Positions 43,336 to 51,524 of a DNA stretch of 51,524 bases are shown piece after piece; the first letter of the stretch is position 1, and each line of letters starts with the position of its first letter. The stretch lies in assembly GCA_024998685.1 (NCBI GenBank), contig JACOEH010000037.1, positions 1 to 51,524 of the forward strand, read 5' to 3'. The DNA is from Nitrospira sp. Its GTDB lineage: Bacteria > Nitrospirota > Nitrospiria > Nitrospirales > Nitrospiraceae. The translations under genes were made by a program, and so were the position numbers. The notes beneath the pieces were generated by a model, which made no database searches, was not told the origin of the DNA, and worked only from the letters and a program-made list of their open reading frames with translations.

Positions 43336-45402
43336 CTATGTACTGGTTTTACCGGTGAGGTCGGCGATCATGTCCTTGAGATTGCCGGTCTTCATAGCTT
43401 CCGCCATGTACCCCTTCGCCTGTTCGATGCCTTCATTCGCGACGTCCAGGGTGATCATGGTCGCTCCGATTTTTGCAGCGTGCTTGAGAATGAGCGCTCT
43501 GGTGCAATCGCGCATGAAACCTTCCGGCGCTCGATCCAATCTGGTTTGTGCTTCCTCAGTCCAGGTGTAGGGTGACGTGGCTTCGACATGACCGCTCGAA
43601 CCATTCTCATCCGTGGCTGCCGGCGTGGATTCCGCCACCGGCGATGTGCCGGTGCCCTTGTTGGAAAAAATGGGAGTGTAGTCCTCTGCCGCGGCTTCCT
43701 TGATCATCGGCGCTGCATATTCAAGCGTGATGGTCGTCATTCCCAACTTACGCGCGCTCTTTTCAATCCTGGCCTTCGCACGCCTGCGCTGGAATCCGGC
43801 CGGTACGGCGCGGATCGCCTCTTTCGCATCCTTGGTCCATTGCATCGGCACGTCGTCATAGGCAACGTCCGTTTCCAACTCACCTTCCGACGTCGCAGCC
43901 ACTTCGAAAATCTTTTTATCGACCTGCTTGAACTTTGTCCCGTCCACACCGCACACCGGGCATTTGACAGGAGTCTCTCCCTTTCCGATGTAGCCACATC
44001 CATCACAGACGAAATAGGTTTGATCCATACGGTCCAGGTAGGCCTGCGTGGAGGCAGTGATCTCTTTCGGTTTCTCTTCAACGATCTGGGTCATGATTCC
44101 GCTCAATGTCGGACCCATGAGATCTTTCGTGACGGCCTGGTCGGCCTGCATCTTGTCGCGGTCGATACCTGCCGCGTCCAGGCTGCCGCCGAGCGCCCGC
44201 ATGGCGTCCATGGCTCCTTTAGGCAAAATATGTCCTACCGCGGCATCCACGACGGTGTTGCTGATGATCGTATGGCCTTTTTCGATGGCATATCGATGAA
44301 TGGCCGTTTTCGCCACGCCTCGTGCAAAGACCGGAATCTTTTCCATCCGCCGCAAGGCCTCTTCCGTCCAGGCGATCGTATACTCGGCCTGGGTGTCGAT
44401 CGGAGGCACGTACTTGCGGTTGGAAACCAACACATTACAGGGGGCGCTCCGGAGCAGGTTTTCGGTGTTGCTGCCGATGTCCATGTCGTCGTCGCTGTGG
44501 ACCCCGATGCGTCCGACGATGAGCAGGGCCGGGACGTCTTTGCGGACATACTGAATGATTTTTTCAAAGGCTTTGCCGTCCAGCAACGTGGTTTTCAGGT
44601 CGGTCTGCTCGGCTTGGGCGATTTCGCGGGAAATGTCCAGATGAGATTGATAGATCTTTGCCAGGCCGCTGTCGATGATTTCTTCGTGCAGCTTTTCCTG
44701 CTCCTTGAAACGAAATACTTTGCCGGCTTCTTCGTTGAGGACTCCGGAAATACTGTGGAATGCCGCGTAGTGGAAATAGGGATCGAACGCCGAAATCGCC
44801 TCCACCGGCATGTTGAGCGCCTTGCCGAGCGCCAAGCCGGTCATCAGTCCGCCGAACGAATAGGGGCTACCGTCGACGGCAACGACGATCTTCCCGCCGG
44901 TCATCGGCTGAACGTTCTTGATGATCAGCATGTCGGAATTACGGACTCGGCGGATCACGCGCTCGGTGTTGCTCCCGATGACGCTGTCCTTGACCGCGCC
45001 GACTCCCAATGCTCCCATGATGACGAGGTCATACCCGTTGGTGTTGATGTCCTCGGCCAGTACCTTCCAATTGCGTCCTTCGAGCGATCGCCGTTCGACC
45101 GGAAGATTCGCTTCGTTGCATTTCTTGTCGACGTAGTCGAGGTAGGAATCGGTGATGATCTGGAGTCCGCGGGTGATCAGCGAGTCATGGATCTGCCGTT
45201 GCCGGTCGAGCTCTTTTTCATCGTGATATTCCTCCGGCAGGCCCGCTTCCATCTGCTTGAAGCGCTTGTCATGCATTTTCGCCGCATAGACATGGCTTCC
45301 CACGATCTTGGAACCGAACATCTTGGCCATCTGGACGCCGGCATCCACTGCAGTATTGGAATGGTCGGAATTATCGACCGGAATATAGATAGTCTTATAC
45401 AT
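43336..45402 (-). CDS. Tandem universal stress protein fused to rubredoxin and three PCP_red domains
   Basis: 688 aa. Two Usp domains, each with the ATP loop G2xG9xGS: GALGVGAVKDSVIGSN in the first (about 1-165) and GRIGVHSDDDMDIGSN in the second (about 170-330). Then a PCP_red copy (YTIAWTEEALRRMEKIPVFA, about 340-392), a rubredoxin-like zinc or iron knuckle (FVCDGCGYIGKG with CPVCGVDG, about 462-495), and two further PCP_red copies (MQWTKDAKEAIRAVPAGFQR near 520; YTWTEEAQTRLDRAPEGFMR near 612). This fusion joins a stress or nucleotide sensor to redox or tetrapyrrole-linked modules. Its neighbour shares the PCP_red domain, implying a joint function. Confidence 0.85.
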   Translation of the reverse strand: MYKTIYIPVDNSDHSNTAVDAGVQMAKMFGSKIVGSHVYAAKMHDKRFKQMEAGLPEEYHDEKELDRQRQIHDSLITRGLQIITDSYLDYVDKKCNEANLPVERRSLEGRNWKVLAEDINTNGYDLVIMGALGVGAVKDSVIGSNTERVIRRVRNSDMLIIKNVQPMTGGKIVVAVDGSPYSFGGLMTGLALGKALNMPVEAISAFDPYFHYAAFHSISGVLNEEAGKVFRFKEQEKLHEEIIDSGLAKIYQSHLDISREIAQAEQTDLKTTLLDGKAFEKIIQYVRKDVPALLIVGRIGVHSDDDMDIGSNTENLLRSAPCNVLVSNRKYVPPIDTQAEYTIAWTEEALRRMEKIPVFARGVAKTAIHRYAIEKGHTIISNTVVDAAVGHILPKGAMDAMRALGGSLDAAGIDRDKMQADQAVTKDLMGPTLSGIMTQIVEEKPKEITASTQAYLDRMDQTYFVCDGCGYIGKGETPVKCPVCGVDGTKFKQVDKKIFEVAATSEGELETDVAYDDVPMQWTKDAKEAIRAVPAGFQRRRAKARIEKSARKLGMTTITLEYAAPMIKEAAAEDYTPIFSNKGTGTSPVAESTPAATDENGSSGHVEATSPYTWTEEAQTRLDRAPEGFMRDCTRALILKHAAKIGATMITLDVANEGIEQAKGYMAEAMKTGNLKDMIADLTGKTST

Positions 45403-45566
45403 TGAGGCGCCTCCTTAAGGCGCGAGTTACCTATAAGATGAAAGGGATTGTAATTATCTGAAAAACCAAATGGTTGACGTACTGTCCCCCTTCACTAACA
45501 GAAGCAAATGTTAGCACCGGCTTAAATCGGAATGCAAGGTGTCGCAGAAGCGGGAGACACCGGAAA

Positions 45567-47186
45567 TCACCCGGCTGAAGTTCTTGGTTCAGGTGTCTGC
45601 GAAGGAGATGGAACCGGCCGGCGCGAGCGAAGGATTTCTTCGAGTGAGAGGAGCGCGTCCCGTCCCGAATTGCCCTCAATGCCTCGGCTGAGGTTCTGGT
45701 CGGCATAGGTAGGTGACTCTGAAGTTTGGGACAGAGATCCGGTCCATCGACGAGGATCACGGCTCCCTTGCTTCCGTTCCCAAGCCCTGAGACAGGCCTT
45801 GGCGATGAACTTGTTGAGGGGAGCAGGGTTATAGAGCAATTTTCTGATACTCGTCGGCGTCAGCATCAAGGGATTGTAGCCGGCGGAGAGGTAGCCCTCC
45901 TCCAACAGTCGCTGCTCCAGATCGGTGTTCGGCTGGATGCCGAGGAAGAACATCAACGGGAACACACGCTCTTCTCCGATTATTGAGGCCACCTTCTTGT
46001 AGGACTCGACGCTCTGCAGGAGACTCTCTTCCGTTTCTTTGGGACTGTTCAGCGAGTAGTTCAGGATTACCTTGCCCTTGAAGCCGGCTTCCGCCAGATA
46101 ACGACAACCGTCATACAACCGTTCCAGCTTGAATCCCATATGGAGATTATTCAGAACTTCTTGCGAACCGGATGTAATGGCCACCTCCAGATCGCCCACG
46201 CCTGATCGGACCATCAGTTTCGCGAGTTCCGGGGTAATCAGCGAGGTTCTGATGTAGCCGGACCACTCGATATCGAGTTTCTCGGCCACGATCCGCTCAA
46301 GGATCTCCGTGCACTGAGGATAGGCCTCTTTCCCAGTGATGAATTGGGCGTCGGTAAACCAGAATCGACGGGCACCCCACTGATGATAGTGCTGAGCGAT
46401 ATCTTTGACGACCATGTCGGGCGGCCGATAGCGGACTCGTTTGCCTTCGATGTAGGGATAGAGGCAGAAGGCGCAATCGTATGGGCAGCCCCGTTTCGAC
46501 TGCACCCCGATTGACTCACCGATATACTCACCGTACTGGGGAAAGATCGACGTGAGATAGGGCAAATCGACTGTCAGCGCGTCGAGCAGCGCCGGCGAAC
46601 CCTGTCGGCCTTTCCGAACCTGAGTCCCTTCTTTGACGATGTACCGTTCATCCTCAATGGACCGGCCTTCAATGACCTTCAATATGGCGTCTTCCCCTTC
46701 ACCGAGGATGCCGATGGTTCCTTCCGGGAGCCTTTCGATCAATTGATCGGCGAAGGCCGTAAAAGCCCCCCCTCCGATCATGATCTGGGCTTTGGGGAAC
46801 TCTTTGCGGATCAACGCAGGGTACGACAGGATCGTATAGATGTGGTTGTAGTAGCGATAGAGCTGCTTGACACCCTCGACTGACGCCGCGATGCGCTTGA
46901 GCGGGTTACTGGCAAAGTAAAAATTGAAGGCATGCTCCAACGAGGTGTCGCCTTCATGGGGTGAAAAGATTTGAATATCGCGCCAAGAAAAGCAGACCAA
47001 GTCCGGCTTGAACTCCGTGGCCGCATCCCGGATGGCTTGGCTTCGCTGTGCGACAGGAAACAGAGACAGATCGAGAATGCGCTGGCGAACCTCCGGCTTT
47101 CGCCGATAGATAAAGTCCGCCAAGTAGGTGATCCCGACGGGATAGACCTTTTTGCAGGGGAGAAAAATATAGAGAATGGAATTCAT
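45567..47186 (-). CDS. B12-binding domain radical SAM protein
   Basis: 539 aa from ATG 47186 (MNSILYIFLPCKKVYPVGIT). The N-terminal cobalamin-type Rossmann domain reads PDLVCFSWRDIQIFS, MIGGGAFTAFADQLIERLP, GILGEGEDAI. The radical SAM cluster is CX3CX2C in RGCPYDCAFCLYPY, followed by FTDAQFITGKEAYP, and EVAITSGSQEVLNNLHMG. Such proteins methylate or rearrange unactivated carbons, often in lipids, hopanoids or natural products. The Pro-rich C-terminus (RSRRPVPSPSQTPEP) is probably disordered. It starts 17 nt after ubiE, suggesting a lipid or quinone substrate. Confidence 0.8.
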   Translation of the reverse strand: MNSILYIFLPCKKVYPVGITYLADFIYRRKPEVRQRILDLSLFPVAQRSQAIRDAATEFKPDLVCFSWRDIQIFSPHEGDTSLEHAFNFYFASNPLKRIAASVEGVKQLYRYYNHIYTILSYPALIRKEFPKAQIMIGGGAFTAFADQLIERLPEGTIGILGEGEDAILKVIEGRSIEDERYIVKEGTQVRKGRQGSPALLDALTVDLPYLTSIFPQYGEYIGESIGVQSKRGCPYDCAFCLYPYIEGKRVRYRPPDMVVKDIAQHYHQWGARRFWFTDAQFITGKEAYPQCTEILERIVAEKLDIEWSGYIRTSLITPELAKLMVRSGVGDLEVAITSGSQEVLNNLHMGFKLERLYDGCRYLAEAGFKGKVILNYSLNSPKETEESLLQSVESYKKVASIIGEERVFPLMFFLGIQPNTDLEQRLLEEGYLSAGYNPLMLTPTSIRKLLYNPAPLNKFIAKACLRAWERKQGSRDPRRWTGSLSQTSESPTYADQNLSRGIEGNSGRDALLSLEEILRSRRPVPSPSQTPEPRTSAG

Positions 47187-47202
47187 TAGTGCTGAGTCGT
47201 CA

Positions 47203-47979
47203 CTATTTCGTCGCGACATGAATGGCGACAATGCCGCCGCTGAGGTTCTTGTACGATACCTGACGAAACCCGGCTTCTCGTAGGATCTGACACAACCGTT
47301 CTTGATCGGGGAATGTCCGGATCGATGCCGGAAGATACTCGTAGACGCCAGTGCGATCACGGGCGACGACAGTGCCGATCCAGGGCAGCAGTTTGAACGA
47401 ATACCAATCGTAGCCCTTCCGTAGCCAACCGAATACCGGCCGTGAAAACTCCAGGCACACGAAGCGGCCGCCGGGCTTCATCACGCGGCGGATCTCCCGC
47501 ACCGCTTGTGGTAAGTCACCCACATTCCGCATGCAGAAACCGGTGGTGACCGCATCGAAGGTATTGTCTCCAAATCCCAGATGTTCCGCGCTTGCCTGGA
47601 GGCATGTGATCTTGTCGGTGAGGCCCTTACCTCCGATCTTCTTGAAGCCTTCGGCCAGCATCGCGTGGTTCAGGTCTGATGCGATCACGCGCCCCTTGGG
47701 TCCCATCCGAGACTCGACAAGGAGCGCGAGGTCGGCTGTGCCGGATCCGACATCGAGGGCCGTGCCCCGTCCGACAGGCGTAATGAAGGAAGCGGTAATC
47801 TTTTTCCAATGGTAGTGCAGACCGAAACTCAACAGCGTGTTGTTCAGGTCATAGACGCCTGCAATGGATGTGAACATCCGTTGCACGGCATCTTCGCGGG
47901 CCTGGCCGGACCAGGTCGAGACGATTTTAGCCGGGCTTTTGGAATCTTGTGTCAATGGACGATGCTCGGTTCCCACCAT
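47203..47979 (-). CDS. ubiE: Demethylmenaquinone methyltransferase UbiE/MenG
   Basis: 258 aa. SAM-dependent C-methylation of demethylmenaquinone. Seen: VQRMFTSIAGVYDLNNTLLS (the family N-terminus), SAM motif ALDVGSGTADLALLV, SDLNHAML, DAVTTGFCMRNVGDLPQAVR, the C-terminal EFSRPVFGWLRKGYDWYSFK and GGIVAIHVATK. Normal length. First gene of the minus-strand run that continues into the B12 radical SAM gene. Confidence 0.92.
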   Translation of the reverse strand: MVGTEHRPLTQDSKSPAKIVSTWSGQAREDAVQRMFTSIAGVYDLNNTLLSFGLHYHWKKITASFITPVGRGTALDVGSGTADLALLVESRMGPKGRVIASDLNHAMLAEGFKKIGGKGLTDKITCLQASAEHLGFGDNTFDAVTTGFCMRNVGDLPQAVREIRRVMKPGGRFVCLEFSRPVFGWLRKGYDWYSFKLLPWIGTVVARDRTGVYEYLPASIRTFPDQERLCQILREAGFRQVSYKNLSGGIVAIHVATK

Positions 47980-48101
47980 GCGACCGTGGTAGCACCCGGT
48001 TCAAGGCGGTGTCAAGCGGGTCCTCGCTCTACTGGTAGCGCAAGGACGCCAGGTATTCTCGTTGCCCAAGTTGGGTGAATTCGTTAGACTTCGCCGCCGG
48101 T

Positions 48102-51101
48102 ATGACCAAACTCACTCTTAGCCAGCTGTCGAGCCTCCTGTTCCGCGCGTGCGATGACCTGCGTGGGAACATGGATGCGTCCGAGTACAAGGAATACATC
48201 TTCGGCATGCTCTTTCTAAAACGGATGAGCGATCTGTTCGATCAGGAGCGCGAGCAGCTGGCCAAGAGCCTCCAGTCGCGAGGGATGTCTGAGAAGCAAA
48301 TTGCCGTACAACTCATCAACCCGGACAAATACACCTTCTTTGTTCCGGAGATCGCTCATTGGTCGAAGATTCGCCACCTCAAGACCAATGTCGGCACAGG
48401 ACTGAATAAGGCGCTTGAGGCTCTGGAAGACGCCAATATCGAACCGCTTCAAGACGTGCTCAAACACATCAATTTCAACCGCAAGATCGGGCAGCGGACG
48501 TTGGATGACGACACGCTCGCCAATTTCGTCCAGAACTTCGAGAAGATTCCGCTGCGCGATGAGAACTTCGAGTTTCCCGACCTGCTCGGCGCGGCGTATG
48601 AGTATCTGATCAAGTTTTTCGCCGACTCGGCGGGAAAGAAAGCGGGCGAGTTCTATACGCCTGCTGATGTCGTCCGCACTCTTGTCGAGATCGTTGATCC
48701 CAAGCCGGGCATGAGCGTGTACGACCCGACCTGCGGCTCCGGCGGGATGCTCATTCAAACGCGTGACTACGTCCGGGAGTGTGGCGGAGATCCGAGGGAT
48801 CTCTCGCTCTTCGGGCAGGAAAGCATCGGGACCACCTGGTCCATCTGTAAGATGAACATGCTCCTGCACGGCATCTCGCACGCCGATATCCGTCAAGAAG
48901 ACACGATCCGCCGTCCCCAACACAAGGCCGAGAATAACGAACTGAAGCGGTATGACCGCGTGCTCGCCAATCCGCCCTTCAGCCAGAACTACATCAAGAA
49001 GGACATCGAGTACCCTGGCCGCTTTGCCGTGTGGCTCCCGGAGAAGGGCAAGAAGGCCGATCTTATGTTCGTCCAGCACATGCTGGCCGTGCTCAAGGCG
49101 GACGGGAAGATGGCGACGATTATGCCGCATGGCGTGCTGTTCCGCGGTGGGGAAGAGAAGGAAGCACGCAAACATTTCATCGAGCGCGGCTGGCTTGAAG
49201 CCGTCATCGGTCTACCGGCTGGACTCTTCTACGGCACAGGCATTCCCGCCTGCGTGCTGGTGATGAACAAGCAAGGTGCGGCTGAGCGCAAGCAGGTCTT
49301 CTTCATCAATGCGGATCGGGAATATCGCGAGGGCAAGGCGCAGAACTTTCTCCGTCCCGAAGACATCTCGAAGATCGTTCATGTGTATCGTGAGCGGAAA
49401 GACGTCGAGGGCTACGCCAGGCTGGTATCAGTCAAAGAAATCGAAACCGAGGACTTCAACTGCAACATCCGCCGCTATGTGGATAACGCGCCACCGTCGG
49501 AACCGCACGACGTGCGTGCACACCTGCACGGCGGCGTGCCGGTCGTGGAGATCGATGCGCTCGACCGGTTCTGGAAGAACTATTCGGGGCTGCGCGAGCG
49601 GGTCTTCGTTCCTCGCCCAAGTAGCTCCCTCTCCCCTTGGGAGAGGGATGGGGTGAGGGCAGAAGACCCAGCATCCAGCAAGCATCCTAAAACATTGATG
49701 CCTCCTGAACTCTTACGGTTGGCTCGCAACCTCCGTCACAACGGCACGAATGCCGAGCAGCTCATCTGGCAATGCTTGCGTGATCGACAGATCGCCGGAG
49801 CCAAATTCCGCCGCCAGCATCCCCTCGATCCGTACGTGCTGGATTTCTATTGTCATGAATTGAAGCTTGCCGTTGAACTGGACGGCGGCCGGCATAACGA
49901 GCCTACGGGATGTGCGCATGATGCGCGAAGGGACGAGTTTCTCGCCGCGCAAGGAATTCGGACGCTTCGGTTCTGGAACAACCAAGTGCTGGCTGAAACC
50001 GAGGCCGTCTTGGAAGCGGTGTATCAGGCGGTGACAGAGATGCAGACAGAAAAGCCCTCACCCTCCCCTCTCCCGGCGGGAGAGGGTGGGGCTGGCAGTG
50101 GCCCTCTCCCTTTGGGAGAGGGAAAGGGTGAGGGGCGCTATGCCGATTTCGCCTCCGCCGTCACTGATCGACGTGCGATTGCGCAGTTGGTCAAGACCGA
50201 TCCCGGTGTTGCCAAGGCACATGCCCGCTTCCTGGATCAATTGGAGTTGTGGTGGAAGGAGTATTTGCCGTCCATCGAAGCGCTGGCGCCGATAAACGGC
50301 CAGAAAGGCAATGTCTATGAACTCCGCCGCCAACTATTGGTCAGCATCGCGCAGTGTTTCCCCTCTCCCGTTGGGAGAGGGCAGGGTGAGGATTCTCTTT
50401 CTATTCTGAATGAGCACCAGATTCGTGGTGCGTTGGCCAGCTACTTCGAGTTCTTCAAGCCGGAGTTCAAATCCATTGCCTTCAGCGGCTGGGGACCGGA
50501 GTTGATTCCCGACGACGACATCCTCCAAAGCCAGTTCCCCGAGATTCTCGCCGAGATGGAGCAGAAGCGGATCAGGCTGGCCGAACTTGCCGCGCTCTTT
50601 GCCGCCGCCGATGAAGAGGATTACGAAGACGCAGACGATACCGGCCTATTGCCGGACGATGAAGTGAAGGTCCTCAAGGCGGAGATCAAGGAAGCCAGGG
50701 CGCAGGCGAAGCTTGCGAAAAAAGAAAAGCAGGATCATTCGATATTTCTGGTCCGTGCTGAAGTAGCCGAGAAACGGCTGGCGCGGCATAAGGCTCTGGA
50801 GGATGAAGGCAAGCAGTTGAAAGCCGATCTGCGCGCGACGGAAAAGAAGGAAGAAGAATTGGTGGCCGCTGCGCGCCAAAAGATCGATCGCAATGAAGCC
50901 CGCCGTGTGATCCTCGACCGCCTCCATCGCATCCTCGTCCAAACCTACGAAGGCTATCTCCGCGCCGATCAACGAGCCTGTACTGCCGCGCTGGAAAACT
51001 TGCATGCGAAATATGCCGTGACCGCCAAAGCTATTGAGGCAAAGCGCGATGTAGAGGCCGCGAAACTGAAAAAGTTTCTGATGGAGTTGGGGTATGAGTG
51101 A
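48102..51101 (+). CDS. hsdM: Type I restriction-modification DNA methyltransferase HsdM with inserted DUF559 cassette
   Basis: 999 aa from ATG 48102 (MTKLTLSQ). HsdM methylates adenine N6 with HsdS as specificity partner. Core: HsdM N-terminal helices ([20 protein letters not shown]), [20 protein letters not shown], motif [16 protein letters not shown], motif [10 protein letters not shown]. Residues about 505-680 are foreign: a translated REP ([16 protein letters not shown]), a DUF559/Vsr-like nuclease domain ([56 protein letters not shown]), and two more translated REPs ([24 protein letters not shown]). A fourth REP lies near residue 755. The HsdM C-terminal region then resumes ([20 protein letters not shown]) and ends in a coiled coil. 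Overlaps hsdS by 8 nt. Confidence 0.9.
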   Translation: MTKLTLSQLSSLLFRACDDLRGNMDASEYKEYIFGMLFLKRMSDLFDQEREQLAKSLQSRGMSEKQIAVQLINPDKYTFFVPEIAHWSKIRHLKTNVGTGLNKALEALEDANIEPLQDVLKHINFNRKIGQRTLDDDTLANFVQNFEKIPLRDENFEFPDLLGAAYEYLIKFFADSAGKKAGEFYTPADVVRTLVEIVDPKPGMSVYDPTCGSGGMLIQTRDYVRECGGDPRDLSLFGQESIGTTWSICKMNMLLHGISHADIRQEDTIRRPQHKAENNELKRYDRVLANPPFSQNYIKKDIEYPGRFAVWLPEKGKKADLMFVQHMLAVLKADGKMATIMPHGVLFRGGEEKEARKHFIERGWLEAVIGLPAGLFYGTGIPACVLVMNKQGAAERKQVFFINADREYREGKAQNFLRPEDISKIVHVYRERKDVEGYARLVSVKEIETEDFNCNIRRYVDNAPPSEPHDVRAHLHGGVPVVEIDALDRFWKNYSGLRERVFVPRPSSSLSPWERDGVRAEDPASSKHPKTLMPPELLRLARNLRHNGTNAEQLIWQCLRDRQIAGAKFRRQHPLDPYVLDFYCHELKLAVELDGGRHNEPTGCAHDARRDEFLAAQGIRTLRFWNNQVLAETEAVLEAVYQAVTEMQTEKPSPSPLPAGEGGAGSGPLPLGEGKGEGRYADFASAVTDRRAIAQLVKTDPGVAKAHARFLDQLELWWKEYLPSIEALAPINGQKGNVYELRRQLLVSIAQCFPSPVGRGQGEDSLSILNEHQIRGALASYFEFFKPEFKSIAFSGWGPELIPDDDILQSQFPEILAEMEQKRIRLAELAALFAAADEEDYEDADDTGLLPDDEVKVLKAEIKEARAQAKLAKKEKQDHSIFLVRAEVAEKRLARHKALEDEGKQLKADLRATEKKEEELVAAARQKIDRNEARRVILDRLHRILVQTYEGYLRADQRACTAALENLHAKYAVTAKAIEAKRDVEAAKLKKFLMELGYE
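49625..49660 (+). repeat. REP-like palindrome 1, in frame inside hsdM
   Basis: CTCCCTCTCCCC-TTGG-GAGAGGGATGGGG-type sequence followed by GTGAGGGC; CTCTCCC/GGGAGAG form the stem. It matches the widespread GC-rich CCCTCTCCC...GGGAGAGGG...GGGTGAGGG repeat. Translated here as [14 protein letters not shown], immediately before the DUF559 segment. Confidence 0.75.
50055..50135. repeat. REP-like palindromes 2 and 3, an inverted pair in frame inside hsdM
   Basis: Copy 2 begins CCCTCACCCTCCCCTCTCCC and closes with GGGAGAGGG (50055-50091); copy 3 is CCCTCTCCCTTTGGGAGAGGG followed by AAAGGGTGAGGGG (50102-50135). The CCCTCACCC at the start of copy 2 mirrors GGGTGAGGG at the end of copy 3, so the pair has the head-to-head layout of REP doublets. 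Translated as [10 protein letters not shown] and [12 protein letters not shown]. Confidence 0.75.
50360..50392 (+). repeat. REP-like palindrome 4, separate in-frame insertion in hsdM
   Basis: CCCCTCTCCCGTTGGGAGAG followed by GGCAGGGTGAGGA; same family and orientation as copies 1 and 3. It interrupts the HsdM C-terminal segment between LLVSIAQC and [12 protein letters not shown] and is read as [12 protein letters not shown] without shifting the frame. Confidence 0.75.
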
Positions 51102-51486
51102 ACCGCTATTGCATGGCTGCGAAGTGGGGACTCGTCCCTTGGGTTCGATGGTGTCGATAGATCCAGAGTCATTACCTCTCGGAACCAATCCCAGATTCGA
51201 ATTTCACTACATTGACATCTCGTGCGCAACGAATGGTCGACTTCAAGTGCCAAGCACGTCCACATCGTACGCACAAGCGCCAAGCCGAGCCCGCCGAATT
51301 ATTAAAAACGGCGACGTGTTGATGTCTACAGTTCGGCCAAATCTGAAAGCATTTGCATACTGCAATATGCCAAAAGGTAACTACGTGGCATCGACCGGTT
51401 TCGCCGTACTTCGAGCGATCGAAGGGAACGACCCTCAATACATCCTGTATTCCATTCTTAGCGACGATGTCGCTAGGGCCTGTTGA
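51094..51486 (+). pseudogene. hsdS: Type I restriction specificity subunit HsdS, 5' part only
   Basis: 130 codons. The first target-recognition domain starts with the usual pattern: FEFHYIDISCATNGRLQV, KNGDVLMSTVRPNLKAFAYC, YVASTGFAVLRAIEGNDPQY, ILYSILSDDVA. The reading stops with TGA at 51484, right where the sequence changes to what appears to be an IS end preceded by CTAG. A full HsdS is about 400 aa with two domains, so methylation and restriction by this locus are probably disabled unless the remainder lies beyond the element. Confidence 0.75.
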
Positions 51487-51524
51487 CAATTAGGGTTCAC
51501 AGAATCTCCATTTTCTGATTCACT
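51473..51524. mobile_element. Putative left end of an IS5/IS427-type insertion sequence (window edge)
   Basis: After CTAG (51473-51476) the sequence reads GGCCTGTTGACAATTAGGGT, a GG-initiated terminus of the kind seen in IS427-group IS5 elements, which favour CTAG targets. No transposase is visible because the window ends. Identification rests on the abrupt end of hsdS plus this short motif. Confidence 0.4.

Noticed and set aside
43588-45405. 605-codon open frame on the plus strand.
   Set aside because: It is antisense to the Usp/PCP_red gene, which has clear domains; the antisense product is low-complexity with no recognisable motif.
48216-49175. 319-codon open frame on the minus strand.
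   Set aside because: Antisense shadow of hsdM, whose methyltransferase motifs are unambiguous on the plus strand.

Overview
The window looks like a Nitrospira-type (phylum Nitrospirota) chromosome. This is inferred from gene content: a high-affinity phosphate locus with unusually large Pst permeases, radical-SAM and universal-stress proteins carrying chlorophyllide-reductase-like (PCP_red) domains, a menaquinone methyltransferase and a lipoprotein cytochrome c. No species is claimed.

Layout. (1) 1-10.2 kb is ordinary backbone: two small hypotheticals, glutamate dehydrogenase, lipB, a sigma-70 family factor and an nfeD/slipin pair on the minus strand; then trmI, an SDR, aroE and aroK as a tight plus-strand run, followed by tRNA-Arg(UCG). 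(2) 10.3-18.9 kb is a visibly GC-richer, mostly minus-strand integrated element abutting the tRNA. It has a large serine recombinase, small phage-like genes (terminase small subunit-like, TipJ-like tail protein N-terminus), an IS21 istA fragment and a BrnT/BrnA toxin-antitoxin pair. Many genes are broken by single-base frameshifts, often at homopolymers, so it is a decayed prophage or island unless the assembly is at fault. (3) 18.9-22.3 kb holds up to three degenerate copies of the tRNA-Arg 3' end, read as scars of earlier integrations, interspersed with a cytochrome c lipoprotein, an exported hypothetical and very small genes. (4) 22.3-24.9 kb: Pal-like lipoprotein, PilZ protein and a twice-frameshifted msrA. 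(5) 25.0-36.2 kb is a phosphate-acquisition region: PstS-like protein, phosphate-selective porin-like protein, Slp-like lipoprotein, a second PstS, then pstC-pstA-pstB-phoU. Both PstS genes are preceded by three hexamers spaced exactly 11 nt, resembling Pho boxes. (6) 36.3-41.2 kb: ftsK, lolA, a 2OG-Fe(II) oxygenase and a response regulator gene with a sigma-54-like promoter and two upstream palindromes. (7) 41.2-48.0 kb is a minus-strand run: ubiE, B12-binding radical SAM, a Usp-Usp-PCP_red-rubredoxin-PCP_red-PCP_red fusion, a radical SAM/SPASM-PCP_red protein and a CopD-like membrane protein. Several spacers there hold inverted arrays of degenerate heptanucleotides. (8) 48.1-51.5 kb is a type I restriction-modification locus. 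hsdM carries an in-frame DUF559 endonuclease-like cassette framed by REP-like palindromes, and hsdS is cut off at the window edge by what looks like an IS end.

Best candidates for new biology: the REP/DUF559 cassette translated inside hsdM, the PCP_red radical-SAM/stress-protein cluster, the inverted heptamer arrays and the layered integration scars at tRNA-Arg.
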